Source: Halopiger goleimassiliensis (GTDB lineage Archaea; Halobacteriota; Halobacteria; Halobacteriales; Natrialbaceae). From it: a stretch of 64,000 nt of DNA. The stretch is taken from positions 1,935,360-1,999,359 of the forward strand of contig NZ_HG315690.1 in the NCBI RefSeq assembly GCF_000455345.1. The letters are read 5' to 3'. The position numbers and the translations under genes are program-made. Shown here piece after piece: positions 1-9,760 of the stretch. The notes under the pieces are model-generated. The model did not search any database, was not told the DNA's origin, and saw only the letters and a list, made by a program, of their open reading frames with translations. The number at the start of each line of letters is the position of its first letter. Within the stretch, counting starts at the first letter, position 1.

Positions 1-1158
1 GCCGAGAACGACAGTTACATCTGGCCCTACACCAGCCGCGATCGGTCGACCGACGAACGAACGCTCGCGATCAACCTCCTGATTCACGGGTCCGACGAGC
101 GGGTCCGTCAGGCGCTCGAGGACCAGGCGGAACTCGAGTGGGAGACGCTCGATTCCGATGACGAAGACGTGCCGGAGGGCTCCGAGCACCCCGAGGACCC
201 GACCCGGTGGGACGACGCGCACGGCTCCACCCGATACACGTATTTCGACACCGAGCCCCACGGCGGCGAGGGCGTCTGGGTCGCCGAGCGCTACCAACTC
301 CACGCCGGAACCTACCTCGGGAGTCGCCAGCACGTCCGCGCGTACACGACGGAACACGACGACTGGACGGCGATCCAGGTCCACCAGGAGTACTTCGACT
401 TCTTCCGGCTGCGTCACTCGGTGACCGACATTCAGGACGCCCGGACCACGCTCGAGGGCGAGTTCCTCGAGGCCCCCTACGTCGAGGCGGTCAGCCGGGA
501 GTATCACGGCACCCATCGGGGCTGGAACGACGGCTGGCTCTCGGTGATCGAACTGGCGATCCTTGGGCCGCTGGTGACCTCGGGACTCGTTTGGGTACTC
601 GGATCCATCGGCGGCGAGAAGACGAAAGGGCTCGTCCGCGGAACGCGGCACTTGCTCGGCTGGATCTACCTGAATAGCAGGGGGTTCGTCCTCGCCGGAG
701 CGCTCGTGGCGATCGTTCTCGGCGTGCGGAGCGCTGGGCTCGCCGTCGAGGCGGCGGTCCCGTGGATTACACCGCAGGCGTTCGTCGTCGTGCTCTACCC
801 GGTCCTGGCAGTCGGGTTGCCGGTGACGGCGTTCGTTCTCACCCAGCCACTCGAGCGAGCGAGCCGGTTTCTCCGGCTGCAACGGGTCGCGAGCTGGCTC
901 GGGGAGCCGCTCGAGCCCCAGGCGGCGTTCGGATTCACCGTCGTCGGGCTCACCGTGGGCTTCGTCCTGGATGTCGTCGCCATCGGCATCACGGCGCTGC
1001 CGCTCGAGTTGTTGCTCCACCGGTCCGGACTCATCGTCGCACTCGGCCTGCTCGCGGCGGGGACGGCCCGCAGCGACGCGGAGGGGGCGGTCCTCTCTAC
1101 CATCGGACTCCTCGGATGGGTGGTCGGCCTCGTAATGCCGCTGTTGGGATACCTCTGA
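1..1158 (+). CDS. Haloarchaeal multi-pass membrane protein (C-terminal part, 5' end outside window)
   Basis: The frame is open from the first base, so the gene starts upstream of the window; about 385 codons are visible. The N-terminal ~190 visible residues are soluble and acidic. From about residue 190 there are roughly six hydrophobic segments, the last running almost to the C-terminus, so the protein ends in the membrane. I recognise no catalytic motif and cannot name the family. It converges with the HMG-CoA-synthase-like gene, whose stop lies 4 bp beyond. Coding status is well supported by length and codon bias; function is unknown. Confidence 0.85.
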   Translation, partial: AENDSYIWPYTSRDRSTDERTLAINLLIHGSDERVRQALEDQAELEWETLDSDDEDVPEGSEHPEDPTRWDDAHGSTRYTYFDTEPHGGEGVWVAERYQLHAGTYLGSRQHVRAYTTEHDDWTAIQVHQEYFDFFRLRHSVTDIQDARTTLEGEFLEAPYVEAVSREYHGTHRGWNDGWLSVIELAILGPLVTSGLVWVLGSIGGEKTKGLVRGTRHLLGWIYLNSRGFVLAGALVAIVLGVRSAGLAVEAAVPWITPQAFVVVLYPVLAVGLPVTAFVLTQPLERASRFLRLQRVASWLGEPLEPQAAFGFTVVGLTVGFVLDVVAIGITALPLELLLHRSGLIVALGLLAAGTARSDAEGAVLSTIGLLGWVVGLVMPLLGYL

Positions 1159-1161
1159 GGA

Positions 1162-2622
1162 CTATTCCGTCGGTCGCACCTTGAACCCGTACCGGGTGAC
1201 CCCTTCCTGGGTGTAGATGCGACGGATCGTCGTCTCGATCCGGTCGCCGACGGTGAAGTCGTCGGGCGCTGCGTCGGTACCCATCGCGGCGATGCTTGCG
1301 GTTTCAGCCCCGTCGTCCGCGTCAGCTTCGAGCGCGACGATCGCCGCCGCGTAGTCACCCGATCGGGCCTGCTGTTCGGCGAACTCCGGCGGCGCACCGC
1401 CCTGCGAGATGGTGGTGACCGCTTCGATCGTCCCCTCGCCGGAGAGCGTGACTGGCTCGTACTCGGCGAGCGTCCCACAACTGGAACAGGCACCTTCCGG
1501 CGGGAACTGCAACGCTCCGCAGTCCGGACAGCGGCCGGCCTCGAGCCGGTAGCGCTGAGGGATCGACCGCCGCCACGAGGGAACGCTGACGTACGCGCCG
1601 CCGCCCGCCGGCGGCCCGGTCGTCACGACGCCGCGCTGGCGCAGGTACTCGGCGTAGGAGAGCGCGTCGTCGCCCTCGAGGGCCGTCTCTGTTCGTACCG
1701 CGCCGTCGACCCTGACGAAAAGAGCGTCCGCGCCGGCACCGCCGCCGTGCGAGACCGCGAGGATAGACTCGTAGCCGTCCGCGAGCGCCGACGCCAGCGA
1801 GACGGGGACGCTGGCGGCCCCCAGATCGCCGAGGTCGTGGACCGTCGCCGCGGCCCGGATCTCGTCGGTGCTCACGCCGGCAGCACCGGCCGCCCGATAG
1901 GGGAGTTTGCCGTCGGGTGCCTGGATCGCCGCGGCCTCGGGGTCGGGATCGACCTCGAGACCGTCGACCGCGCCGCCGATCGTCTCGGTGAACGCCGCGC
2001 GGTCGTACTGGGTGACGCCCAGCCCCTGCGTCTCGTCCTCACCGGTGTTCCGGAATCGCGTGCCGGGGTAGGGAGTCGCGTACTCGGCGTGGTCGACGAT
2101 CTCGGCCGGGCCGTCGCCGTGACTCCGGTGCGTCTCCGACGCACCGCTCTCGAGCACGAACGCGGCGGCCCCCGCGCCGGCCGCGTGATCGATGCCGTCG
2201 TCCGGGTCGCCCCGCGGCGCGTCCGCGGTGACGACGAGTGCGGTCGTCGAGTCGGCGTCGATCGCGTCCATCCCGGCCCAGATCGCGCGGGTGCCGGCGC
2301 GCGTACTGCCGGTGAACGTCTGGCGGGTCGCGGATTCGGAGAGCGCGAGCATCGCGCCCAGGCGCGCCGTGAGGTCCTCCTCGGCCTCGGGCGGTCGCGA
2401 GGCGGCGAACGCCAGCCAGTCGACGCTCGCGCCGTCGACGTCGGCGGCCTCGAGCGCCCGCGTGGCGGCCTCGTAGCCCATCGTCAGGGCGTCCTCGTCG
2501 GCGGCGGGGACGGCCTTCTCGTTCACGCCGGCGGCGTGGAACTGCCCCCAGGCTTCCTCGAACGCCTCGGCCGTGATGCGGAATCGCGGTGCGTACGCGC
2601 CGACGCCGGTGATCGCGGTCAT
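1162..2622 (-). CDS. HMG-CoA synthase-like (thiolase-fold) protein fused to DUF35 zinc-ribbon/OB domain
   Basis: 486 aa. The first ~330 residues have a thiolase/KAS-III/HMG-CoA synthase-like fold. The last ~130 residues form a DUF35 acyl-CoA-binding module: a zinc ribbon with CPDC and CSSC knuckles followed by an OB-like segment. In archaea a separate DUF35 protein bridges thiolase and HMG-CoA synthase to channel acetoacetyl-CoA; here the module is fused. The expected nucleophilic Cys appears replaced: the stretch before AGT reads GST-R, with Thr107 where Cys is usual, so ordinary condensation chemistry is doubtful. The start ATG overlaps the upstream thiolase stop by one base (TGATG), indicating translational coupling. 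Probably a paralog, not the main mevalonate-pathway enzyme. Confidence 0.8.
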   Translation of the reverse strand: MTAITGVGAYAPRFRITAEAFEEAWGQFHAAGVNEKAVPAADEDALTMGYEAATRALEAADVDGASVDWLAFAASRPPEAEEDLTARLGAMLALSESATRQTFTGSTRAGTRAIWAGMDAIDADSTTALVVTADAPRGDPDDGIDHAAGAGAAAFVLESGASETHRSHGDGPAEIVDHAEYATPYPGTRFRNTGEDETQGLGVTQYDRAAFTETIGGAVDGLEVDPDPEAAAIQAPDGKLPYRAAGAAGVSTDEIRAAATVHDLGDLGAASVPVSLASALADGYESILAVSHGGGAGADALFVRVDGAVRTETALEGDDALSYAEYLRQRGVVTTGPPAGGGAYVSVPSWRRSIPQRYRLEAGRCPDCGALQFPPEGACSSCGTLAEYEPVTLSGEGTIEAVTTISQGGAPPEFAEQQARSGDYAAAIVALEADADDGAETASIAAMGTDAAPDDFTVGDRIETTIRRIYTQEGVTRYGFKVRPTE

Positions 2623-3800
2623 CAGGCGCTCACCTCCGATTCCTTTTCAAAAACGTGAACGACGGCGGCACCACCGCTGCCGCCGACGTTGTGGGTCAGC
2701 CCCCGGACCGGATCCTCGACCTGGCGTTCGCCCGCCTTCCCGGTCAGCTGTTTGAACGCCTCGACGACCTGCCCGGCTCCGGTCGCGCCGATGGGGTGAC
2801 CCTTGGATTTGAGGCCGCCGGAGGTGTTGACCGGGAGCTCGCCGCCGAGTTCGGTCGCGCCGGACTCGATGAGTTCGCCGGCCTCGCCGCGCTCGCAGAA
2901 GCCCAGGTCCTCGTAGGCGAGCAGTTCGGCGATGGCGAAGCAGTCGTGGACCTCCGCGAAGTCGAGGTCGTCCGGGGAGACGTCGGCCATCTCGTAGGCC
3001 TGTTCGCCGGCCCGCTGGCTCGCGGGGACGCCGGTGTAGGTGTCGCGCTGGAAGAGGCCGACGTTGTCGCTCCCCGCGCCGACGCCCGCGACGCGGATCG
3101 GGTCGTCCGTGTACTCGTCGACGACGTCCTCGCTGACGATCAGCGCGCAGGCCGCGCCGTCCGAGGTCGGACAGCAGTGATAGAGGTTGAGTGGATCCGC
3201 CACGATCGGGGCCGACTCGGCGTCCTCGAGCGAGCACTCGAACCCCAACTGGGCGTGGGGGTTCTTCGCCCCGTTGGCGTGGTTCTTGACGGCGACGCGG
3301 GAGAGCTGTTCGCGGGTGGTGCCGTACTCCTCCATGTGGACGGAGGCCATCTGGGCGTAGACGCCGGAGAACGTCGTTCCAGAGAGGCGTTCCCACTCGG
3401 TTTCGCCGGAGACGCCGAGCCAGTACTTCGTCGCGTCGGAACTCATGTCGGACATGATCTCGAAACCGCCCGCCAGCGCGACGTCGGCCATCCCGGACTT
3501 GACGGCCTGGACGGCCTGGCGCGTGGCGAAGCCGCTGGCCGCACAGGCGTTCTCGACCCTGGTGCAGGGGACGCCGTCGAGGCCGACGTGTTCGGTGACG
3601 GCGGGGCCCGAGAGGCCCAGTTGCCGGCCGCCGACGCCGAGGTTGCCGACGAAGGCCTCGTCGATCTCGTCAGCGTCGATCCCGTGGGGGACGCTGTCCG
3701 TCGCCGCCTCGAACGCCGTCCGGAACAGGGACCGGTAGCTCTCCTCCGGGAAGGCTCCATAGTCCGACTGTCCCGCACCGACGAGATACGCGTCTCGCAT
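2622..3800 (-). CDS. Thiolase family protein (acetyl-CoA acetyltransferase / SCP-x-like)
   Basis: 392 aa from the ATG at 3800, preferred over a TTG seven codons upstream. A TATA-like box (GTTATTT on the minus strand, ~3825) sits about 25 nt before it, so the mRNA is probably leaderless. Thiolase landmarks include the acylated Cys86 in ENACAASG and the GHPIGATG active-site loop. The C-terminal GGSGG motif carries no Cys, as in SCP-x-like archaeal thiolases, so the second catalytic Cys of bacterial biosynthetic thiolases is absent. First gene of a two-gene operon with the HMGCS-like/DUF35 fusion. Likely acts on acyl-CoA of unknown chain length; the substrate is not readable from sequence. Confidence 0.85.
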   Translation of the reverse strand: MRDAYLVGAGQSDYGAFPEESYRSLFRTAFEAATDSVPHGIDADEIDEAFVGNLGVGGRQLGLSGPAVTEHVGLDGVPCTRVENACAASGFATRQAVQAVKSGMADVALAGGFEIMSDMSSDATKYWLGVSGETEWERLSGTTFSGVYAQMASVHMEEYGTTREQLSRVAVKNHANGAKNPHAQLGFECSLEDAESAPIVADPLNLYHCCPTSDGAACALIVSEDVVDEYTDDPIRVAGVGAGSDNVGLFQRDTYTGVPASQRAGEQAYEMADVSPDDLDFAEVHDCFAIAELLAYEDLGFCERGEAGELIESGATELGGELPVNTSGGLKSKGHPIGATGAGQVVEAFKQLTGKAGERQVEDPVRGLTHNVGGSGGAAVVHVFEKESEVSA

Positions 3801-3878
3801 ACCTGTCACTCGGTTCGCCAAAAGTGAAATAACTTCCGTGAAAGATTCACGACCGCGGGATCGTCAGCCTCGAGAACA

Positions 3879-6314
3879 TCACGGATCGTCCGCGACGACG
3901 GGTCGCGAGGAGTTCTTGACGACGATGATGCTGCTGGTCGCCATCGCGACGGCGGCGAACAGCGGGTTGATCAGCCCCGCCGCGGCGAGCGGGATCGCGA
4001 TCGCGTTGTACAGCAGCGCCCAGGCGACGTTCTCACGGATGCGCCGGCGCGTCCCGTTCGCGAGGTCGAAGACCGTCCGCACGTCGGCCAACCCGTCCGT
4101 CACGATCACGTCGGCCGCGTCCGCCGCTCGAGCGGTGCCGTTACCCAGCGCGATGCCGACGTCGGCCGCGGCCAGCGCCGGCGCGTCGTTGGTTCCGTCG
4201 CCGACCATCGCCGTCGTCCGGCCGTCGGTCAGTCGCCGAATCGTCTCGACCTTCCCGTCCGGCGGGACGCCCGCGAAGACCCGATCGACCGCGGGGTGGT
4301 CGCGAAACGTCGCGGTCGCGGCCGCGTCGTCGCCGGTCAGGACGACGACCTCCTTGTCGTCGACCCCCTCGAGGACGTCCTGCCACTCGTCGCGTTCCCG
4401 GTCGCCGACCACGGCGACGGCGCGCGCGCGGCCATCGTAGCCGATCACGATCGGGAGCCGACCCTGCTCGCGGGCCGTCTCGACGCGCGCCTCGAGGTCG
4501 TCCGGAACCGGCCCGACCTCCCGTTCGACTAACGCTTGCGTCCCGACGACGACCCGGTCGCCGTCGACGACGCCGCTGACGCCCTCGCCGGGGTGGCGTT
4601 CGAACGCGGTCGGTCCCTCGAGCGACTCTCCCTCTGCCGGAGCGGGCGCGACGTCACCGGCCGCGACGCCACCGTCGGTGGCCACGTCCCCGTCGCCGGC
4701 GGCGGGAACCTCGTCGACGAACGAGACGAGCGCCGACGCGGCCGGGTGATCGGAGAACCGCTCGACGGCCGCGGCCTTCCGGATCGCCTCGCGATCGCCC
4801 GCGACCGCGAACACCTCCATCTCGCCCTCGGTGAGCGTCCCGGTCTTGTCGAAGACGACCGCGTCGGCGTCGGGCGCGGACTCGAACAGTTCGACGTTGG
4901 TGACGACGACCCCGCGCTCGAGGCCGTCCCGGAGGCCGGAGGCGACGGCCAGCGGCGTCGCAAGCCCCATCGCGCACGGACAGGAGACGACGAGGACGGT
5001 CAGCCCGGTCAACAGGGCGTCCCCCACCGCGACGCCCGTCCAGAGCCGGTAGGCGGTGACCAGCGTCGCGACGGCGAGCACCAGCGGGACGAAGATCGTC
5101 GCGAGTTTGTCCGCCAGCCGCTGGACGCCGGGCGACCCGCTCTGGATCTCCCAGAGCATCGTCGCGATCCGGTCGAGGGTGCTCTCGGCCTCCTCGCCGA
5201 CCGCGACGACGAGCGCGCTGTCGGTGACGATGGCTCCGCCGACGACCTCGTCGCCGACGGCTTTCGTCACGGGCAGTGACTCGCCGGTCAGCACCGATTC
5301 GTCGACTGCGGCGGTGCCCTCGCGGACGGTCCCGTCGATCGGCACCCGCTCGCCTGGACGGACGACCACCTCGTCGCCCGGCCCGAGGTCGTCGATCGGG
5401 ACCGTCTCGGTGCCGTCCGCAGTTCGCCGGGTCGCCTCGCGGGCCCGCGCGGCCGTCAGGTCCGAGAGGAGGTCCGTCGCCCGCCCTTTGACCGTCCGCT
5501 CGTAGTAGGTGCCGAGCGTGACGACCACGATGACCGCGACGGTCACGTCGTAGTAGATGTGGGTGCTCCCCATCGCGAGTGCGACCGTGCTGTAACAGTA
5601 GGCCGCGAGCGCCGCGATGGCGATCAGCAGGTCCATGTTCGGCTGGCCGACGCGGAGACTGACGTACGCTCCCCTGAGAACCGGATACCCCGTATAGAAG
5701 AGGACGACGGTCGTCATCAGGCCGATCATGACCAGCGGGAAGTAGACGCCGAAGACCGTCGTCGCGTCGACCTCGAAGATGCCGGTCTCGATGCCGACGT
5801 AGCTGGGATAGAGGTAGAAGAGGTACCACGGCATGATCAGCATCGCCATCACCCCGCCGACGAGCAGTCGCTGGATGATCCGGTCGTCCCGACTGCGGCG
5901 GTCGCTTTCCTCGTCGGGGAAGCGCGCCCGATAGCCGTGACCCGAGATCACGTCCGGCAGTTCCTCGGCCGAAACCTCGTCGGGATCGTAGACGACCCGT
6001 GCCGTGTCCGTCGCGTAGTTGGCCTCGAGCCCGAGGATGCCGTCCTCGCGTTCGCCGAGCAGGGAGAGAAAGCCCTCGCAGGTCGAACAGTGCATCCCGT
6101 CGACCGCCAGGAACGTCTCCTCGGCACCGTCGGGGACCTCCCGGATCGCCCCCTCGGCGGCCCGCTCCCGGAGCGCTTCGCGATCGACGTCGTCGACGCC
6201 CTCGAGCGCCTCGTGGACCTCGAGACAGCCCCGGCAGCAGAAGCTCCCGTCGACGCCCTCCGCGGTGACGGGCGCGTCCGAGATCGGTAGGTCACAGAGT
6301 GAGCAGGTGGACAT
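3879..6314 (-). CDS. Copper-translocating P1B-type ATPase (CcoI/FixI-like)
   Basis: 811 aa from the ATG at 6314 (M-S-T-C-S-L-C-D); an upstream ATG at 6365 adds 17 polar residues and is less likely. Order: N-terminal Cys-rich metal-binding domain (CxxC, CCRGC), HMA domain (GMHCSTC), membrane helices, actuator TGES, transmembrane CPC (SCPCAMG), phosphorylation DKTGT and hinge GDGTNDAP. This set defines a Cu+-exporting P1B-1 ATPase. The CCxGC domain in front of the HMA is the CcoI/FixI arrangement, whose members load copper into terminal oxidases. It lies directly downstream of the ba3 oxidase genes on the same strand, which supports that role. A close paralog lies at 34.3-36.8 kb. Confidence 0.9.
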   Translation of the reverse strand: MSTCSLCDLPISDAPVTAEGVDGSFCCRGCLEVHEALEGVDDVDREALRERAAEGAIREVPDGAEETFLAVDGMHCSTCEGFLSLLGEREDGILGLEANYATDTARVVYDPDEVSAEELPDVISGHGYRARFPDEESDRRSRDDRIIQRLLVGGVMAMLIMPWYLFYLYPSYVGIETGIFEVDATTVFGVYFPLVMIGLMTTVVLFYTGYPVLRGAYVSLRVGQPNMDLLIAIAALAAYCYSTVALAMGSTHIYYDVTVAVIVVVTLGTYYERTVKGRATDLLSDLTAARAREATRRTADGTETVPIDDLGPGDEVVVRPGERVPIDGTVREGTAAVDESVLTGESLPVTKAVGDEVVGGAIVTDSALVVAVGEEAESTLDRIATMLWEIQSGSPGVQRLADKLATIFVPLVLAVATLVTAYRLWTGVAVGDALLTGLTVLVVSCPCAMGLATPLAVASGLRDGLERGVVVTNVELFESAPDADAVVFDKTGTLTEGEMEVFAVAGDREAIRKAAAVERFSDHPAASALVSFVDEVPAAGDGDVATDGGVAAGDVAPAPAEGESLEGPTAFERHPGEGVSGVVDGDRVVVGTQALVEREVGPVPDDLEARVETAREQGRLPIVIGYDGRARAVAVVGDRERDEWQDVLEGVDDKEVVVLTGDDAAATATFRDHPAVDRVFAGVPPDGKVETIRRLTDGRTTAMVGDGTNDAPALAAADVGIALGNGTARAADAADVIVTDGLADVRTVFDLANGTRRRIRENVAWALLYNAIAIPLAAAGLINPLFAAVAMATSSIIVVKNSSRPVVADDP

Positions 6315-6429
6315 CCTCGTAGTCTCGTCTTCGGTCGGTCGTTCGTTAGCCGTACTGTCGAACATATTCTCCCCCGCTACCGACGAGCTGGAATCGCCGC
6401 TTTCGCGGCTCTATCGCCTGCACGTCCCG

Positions 6430-7140
6430 CTACGTCGTCCGGACGTCCTGGACGTAGCGCTTGAGCATCGTACCGTCCTCGTCGCGTAATTCGATCACGA
6501 CCTGGTCGTGTTCGTCCGGGTCGATCGTGAACGCATACGGCGGATCGTGGACGGTTTCGATGGCGTCGCCGCCGCTCATCACCGCGACGTGATCGTAACC
6601 CGCCTCGTCGGTGAACGAACACTCGACGAGGTCGTCGACGGCTTCACACTGAAGCTCAGCGGTGATCGGCTCGCTCGTCCCGCTGTCGGCCCCGGATGCG
6701 CCGGGCTGGAAGTCGAGCACCATCGGTCCGAACGGGATCGACGCGAGCACGATCACGATCAGCAGAAACGTCGCGAAGTTGAGCTTCGAGCCGTGTCGCG
6801 AGATCGTCCGTGCGAGCGTCGATTCGCCGGCCTTCCCGCTTCGGCGCAATCTGATGATCAGCGGGACGACGACCAGGTGGGTCAGCGGTCCCCAGACGAC
6901 GAGGACGAACCCGTAGGCCATCGTAACGTAGACGAACGTCCACTCGGGCTTGTACGAGAGCACCAGGTTCGAGAACGCCCACAGCATCAGCCCGAACCAG
7001 ACGAGCGCGCCGCTTTTGAGGAACTGCCAGAACCGCGTGTTGAGGCAGTAGACGTTTACCAGGTTTCGCCACGACGCGTCCAGCAGGTGCCGAACGTACG
7101 CGAGCGGTGATCGGGAGTCGACTGACGTTGTATCGGTCAT
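6430..7140 (-). CDS. Membrane protein of the ba3 oxidase operon, unknown function
   Basis: 236 aa from the ATG at 7140; a GTG at 7173 would add 11 residues. About three membrane segments lie in the N-terminal two thirds, followed by a soluble ~75-residue C-terminal domain that is probably exposed on the cell surface and contains a Cys pair (LQCEAV, LVECSF). It sits 60 bp after cytochrome oxidase subunit I and before the Cu ATPase, all on one strand, so it is probably an accessory or assembly protein of the oxidase. I do not recognise a named family; the role is inferred from position only. Confidence 0.75.
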   Translation of the reverse strand: MTDTTSVDSRSPLAYVRHLLDASWRNLVNVYCLNTRFWQFLKSGALVWFGLMLWAFSNLVLSYKPEWTFVYVTMAYGFVLVVWGPLTHLVVVPLIIRLRRSGKAGESTLARTISRHGSKLNFATFLLIVIVLASIPFGPMVLDFQPGASGADSGTSEPITAELQCEAVDDLVECSFTDEAGYDHVAVMSGGDAIETVHDPPYAFTIDPDEHDQVVIELRDEDGTMLKRYVQDVRTT

Positions 7141-7200
7141 GGTTGTTGTGTGTACGAAAAGTCCCGCCGTCACGACGGTGTCAACGGCAGGCGGGGTCGA

Positions 7201-8952
7201 TCACGCCCCGATCGACCACAGCTGCGTGAGCAGGAACCAGTTCAGGGCGTACGCGACGACGAAGACGCCGAGGAAGACCAGACAGAGGACGAACGTCCCA
7301 CGCATCTCGTAGGCGTGGACCGGATCCTCCGGGTCCTCGGCCATCTCGAGGCCGCCGTCGGCCACGAGCGCGTCGTTGTCGCCCGGTTCGATGCGCTCGC
7401 CGAACAGCAGGGAGCCGACTGCCAGCAGCACGAACAGCGCGCCGCCGGTCAGCGCGAACACCGCGACGACGCCGAAGACGTTGAACAGCGGTGCCGCGCC
7501 GATCAGGCTGAAGTCCGCCGTGGGGATGTTCTCGACGACCTGCGCGGTCCGTCGCGGGACGCCGTAGAGGATGCCGAGGTACATCATCATCAGCGCGGTC
7601 AGCGCCATCCCGCCGGCGTAGAGGTACGGCTGGATCGTCGCCAGAATCCCGGAGACGAACTTCCGCATGAACATCGTCCGGATGACGAAGTAGACGACGC
7701 CCATGAACGTGATCGTCGTGCCGAGCACGACCGTGCTGTGGAAGTGCCCGACCGTCGCGAACGTGTTGTGCCAGCTCATGTTGAGCTGGAGCTGTCCCAT
7801 GAGGACGCCGGTGATTCCCCCGAGGAAGCCAAAGAGGATCATCGCGAAGATCGACGTCGCGAACATGGGGTTCTTCCACGGTGCGGACGTGAGCCAGCCG
7901 AAGAGGCCGCCGCCCTTCCCGCGTTTGCGTCGACCGGCCTCGAGGCCGGCCGGGATCGTAAAGGCGTGGATGAGGCTCGCGAAGGTCGCCCCGTAGAACG
8001 CGTAGGAGGTGTTCCAGATGCGCCACCCGGTCGAGACGCCGGGGTCGACCATCAGGTGGTGCGCAGCGCCCATCGTGATGAAGAACAGGTAGAGGATGAA
8101 CGCGGTCCGCGAGACCTTCTCGCTGACGACCTCCGCGCCGCCGATGACGTGCGTGAAGAGGTACCAGACGACGATCATCGCCACGAGGTTGATCTGCTGG
8201 GTGCCGTGGCCGATGATCCAGTACCACTGACGGTAGATACCGCCGTCGAACCACGGGAACAGTCCCATCTGCCAGCCCAGCGCGCCGCCGAAGGCCATGA
8301 AGCCGCCGAGGATCGACTGGACGGCGATGACGCCCGCGACGAACGCGCCGAAGGTGACCAGCGGGAGCGTCTTCCCGGGGTTCTCGCGCTTCTCGAACCA
8401 GAGCGCGAGGAAGAACGGCAGCGCCGCGACGGTGACCCCGACGAGGAAGACGAGACCGCCCGCGTAGAACAGCGGGTTGATCTCGAGGGGCACGTACGCG
8501 GTCAACAGCGGGGCGTTGTCGGTCGTCGGATTACCCGAGACGGTCCAGATGGCGTAGTAGATCACCAGCGCGCCAGCGAGCATCACCACGTAGCCGACCT
8601 TCGCCATCCACTGCTGAGGGAGTTTCCGCCCGAGGACCATCGGGCCACCCACGTAGAGGATGGCGACCTCCATGAAGATGATCCAGAAGATCAGCATGCT
8701 CCAGGCGTGCATGCTGAGGTGGCGGTAGTAGTCGCCCGGCTCGAGGAGTCCGATGGTCTCCCAGCGGGTCATCGCGATGGTGAGGGCGAACGTCCCGCCG
8801 ATGAGCAGGAAGACCACGGCGGTCACGCCGAACAGTTTGACGTGGTTCTCGACCGACCGGTGGACGTCGAACCCGGTAACGGAACACTTGCGGAAGCCGT
8901 CCGAGTCGTACTCGTTGTCGAACCAGCCGAATACGTCCAGGTTACTCGCCAT
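7201..8952 (-). CDS. cbaA: Cytochrome c oxidase subunit I, ba3 (B-family) type
   Basis: 583 aa from the ATG at 8952 (MASNLDVFGW). The coding region overlaps the end of subunit II by 11 bp. It is a heme-copper oxidase core with about 12-14 membrane segments. The WIIGHGTQQ region provides the CuB histidine of B-type enzymes, and TVGHFHSTV carries histidines for heme a3/b and CuB. This subunit binds both hemes and CuB, reduces O2 to water and pumps protons. Natronomonas pharaonis has the same cbaD-B-A type of gene set. Confidence in the family is high; the B-type assignment rests on these motifs plus the short subunit II. Confidence 0.95.
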   Translation of the reverse strand: MASNLDVFGWFDNEYDSDGFRKCSVTGFDVHRSVENHVKLFGVTAVVFLLIGGTFALTIAMTRWETIGLLEPGDYYRHLSMHAWSMLIFWIIFMEVAILYVGGPMVLGRKLPQQWMAKVGYVVMLAGALVIYYAIWTVSGNPTTDNAPLLTAYVPLEINPLFYAGGLVFLVGVTVAALPFFLALWFEKRENPGKTLPLVTFGAFVAGVIAVQSILGGFMAFGGALGWQMGLFPWFDGGIYRQWYWIIGHGTQQINLVAMIVVWYLFTHVIGGAEVVSEKVSRTAFILYLFFITMGAAHHLMVDPGVSTGWRIWNTSYAFYGATFASLIHAFTIPAGLEAGRRKRGKGGGLFGWLTSAPWKNPMFATSIFAMILFGFLGGITGVLMGQLQLNMSWHNTFATVGHFHSTVVLGTTITFMGVVYFVIRTMFMRKFVSGILATIQPYLYAGGMALTALMMMYLGILYGVPRRTAQVVENIPTADFSLIGAAPLFNVFGVVAVFALTGGALFVLLAVGSLLFGERIEPGDNDALVADGGLEMAEDPEDPVHAYEMRGTFVLCLVFLGVFVVAYALNWFLLTQLWSIGA

Positions 8953-9499
8953 TGTCTCCCTCCTCCACGATGATCGTCCCGTGCATTCCTCGGTGACCAA
9001 CGCCGCAGAACTCGTTACAGAGCACGTGGTAGGTCCCCGGCTCGTCGAACTCCATCGGGACGACCCACTCGTTGCCCGGCATCACGTGCAAGTTGATCTG
9101 CTGGCTGTAGGAGTCCTCCGGGCGGATCGAGAAGCCGTGCTGGACGTCGTAGGACCCGAGGTGGAAGTCGTACTCCTTCCCGGTCTCGAGGACGACCGGC
9201 AGGCCGTCCCAGTTGAACCGCATCCCGACGACGTAGACGTCGTCACCCGGCGGCACGTACGCGCCATCCTCGCGCTGTTCGGCTTCCTCTTTGAACGCGT
9301 CGACCTTCTCGCGGAGGTCCTCCTCCTCGACGTCGTAGGTCTCCCCGATCGGGTTCTGATCCCCGATGCGGGTGAAGGCGCTCATCCAGCCGAACAGCAC
9401 GAGCGCCCAGCCGACGCCGAGGCCGAGCCAGATCGATTCGCGTCTGTTGACGGGTTGTTCCCACCAGTTTCCTTCGGGCGGTTTGATCGGTGACGTCAT
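8942..9499 (-). CDS. cbaB: Cytochrome c oxidase subunit II (CuA), ba3 type
   Basis: 185 aa. One N-terminal membrane anchor (about residues 21-42) is followed by a cupredoxin domain outside the membrane. The C-terminal CNEFCGVGHRGMHG supplies the Cys, Cys, His and Met ligands of the binuclear CuA centre, with a further His in the YDVQHGF loop. It accepts electrons from a donor, probably a halocyanin-like blue copper protein in haloarchaea, and passes them to subunit I. Its stop overlaps the subunit I start and it begins 4 nt after the small subunit gene, so all three are co-transcribed. Confidence 0.95.
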   Translation of the reverse strand: MTSPIKPPEGNWWEQPVNRRESIWLGLGVGWALVLFGWMSAFTRIGDQNPIGETYDVEEEDLREKVDAFKEEAEQREDGAYVPPGDDVYVVGMRFNWDGLPVVLETGKEYDFHLGSYDVQHGFSIRPEDSYSQQINLHVMPGNEWVVPMEFDEPGTYHVLCNEFCGVGHRGMHGTIIVEEGDNGE

Positions 9500-9503
9500 G
9501 GTT

Positions 9504-9653
9504 TCACCCCGTGGGCAGCGTCAGCAGGTCGATCAGGCCCCACCCGACGTACGACACCGCGAAGAAGAGTAGCGATGCCGCAGCGAGGAGCCAGATCCGG
9601 TCGTACAGCCGTTGCATGAACGGGATCTCGTCGCCGCGTTCTGTGGTCGTCAT
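9504..9653 (-). CDS. cbaD: Small single-TM subunit of ba3 cytochrome oxidase (CbaD-like)
   Basis: 49 aa: a polar N-terminus, then one membrane helix (about residues 21-43, W-L-L-A-A-A-S-L-L-F-F onward) and a short LPTG tail. ATG at 9653, TGA at 9504-9506, four bases before the subunit II start. Small one-helix subunits precede subunits II and I in ba3 oxidase operons, for example cbaD of Natronomonas pharaonis. Size, single helix and position match that pattern. It is first in the operon and just downstream of the promoter region. The symbol rests on synteny, not detailed homology. Confidence 0.75.
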   Translation of the reverse strand: MTTTERGDEIPFMQRLYDRIWLLAAASLLFFAVSYVGWGLIDLLTLPTG

Positions 9654-9760
9654 AGCTCGCTTCGTCCGACAGTCGGTACCTTATCTATCTATTGATTCCC
9701 CCGAACACATTCGATAGATCAGATCGGTATATATACTGATTTTAATTTCCTTTCATATGA
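9654..9760 (-). promoter_or_regulatory. Promoter region of the ba3 oxidase operon
   Basis: Unusually AT-rich for this genome. On the minus strand a TATA-like GATAAG lies at about 9681-9686, roughly 30 nt before the CbaD start. A second TATATATAC sits at 9728-9736. The first spacing fits a nearly leaderless transcript; the second could be an alternative promoter or regulator site. Confidence 0.5.

Noticed and set aside
7150..8973. 607-codon open frame antisense to cytochrome oxidase subunit I
   Set aside because: Composition is Asp/Arg/Glu/His-rich without hydrophobic core. It mirrors the codon pattern of the strongly supported oxidase gene on the other strand, a common artefact in high-GC DNA.
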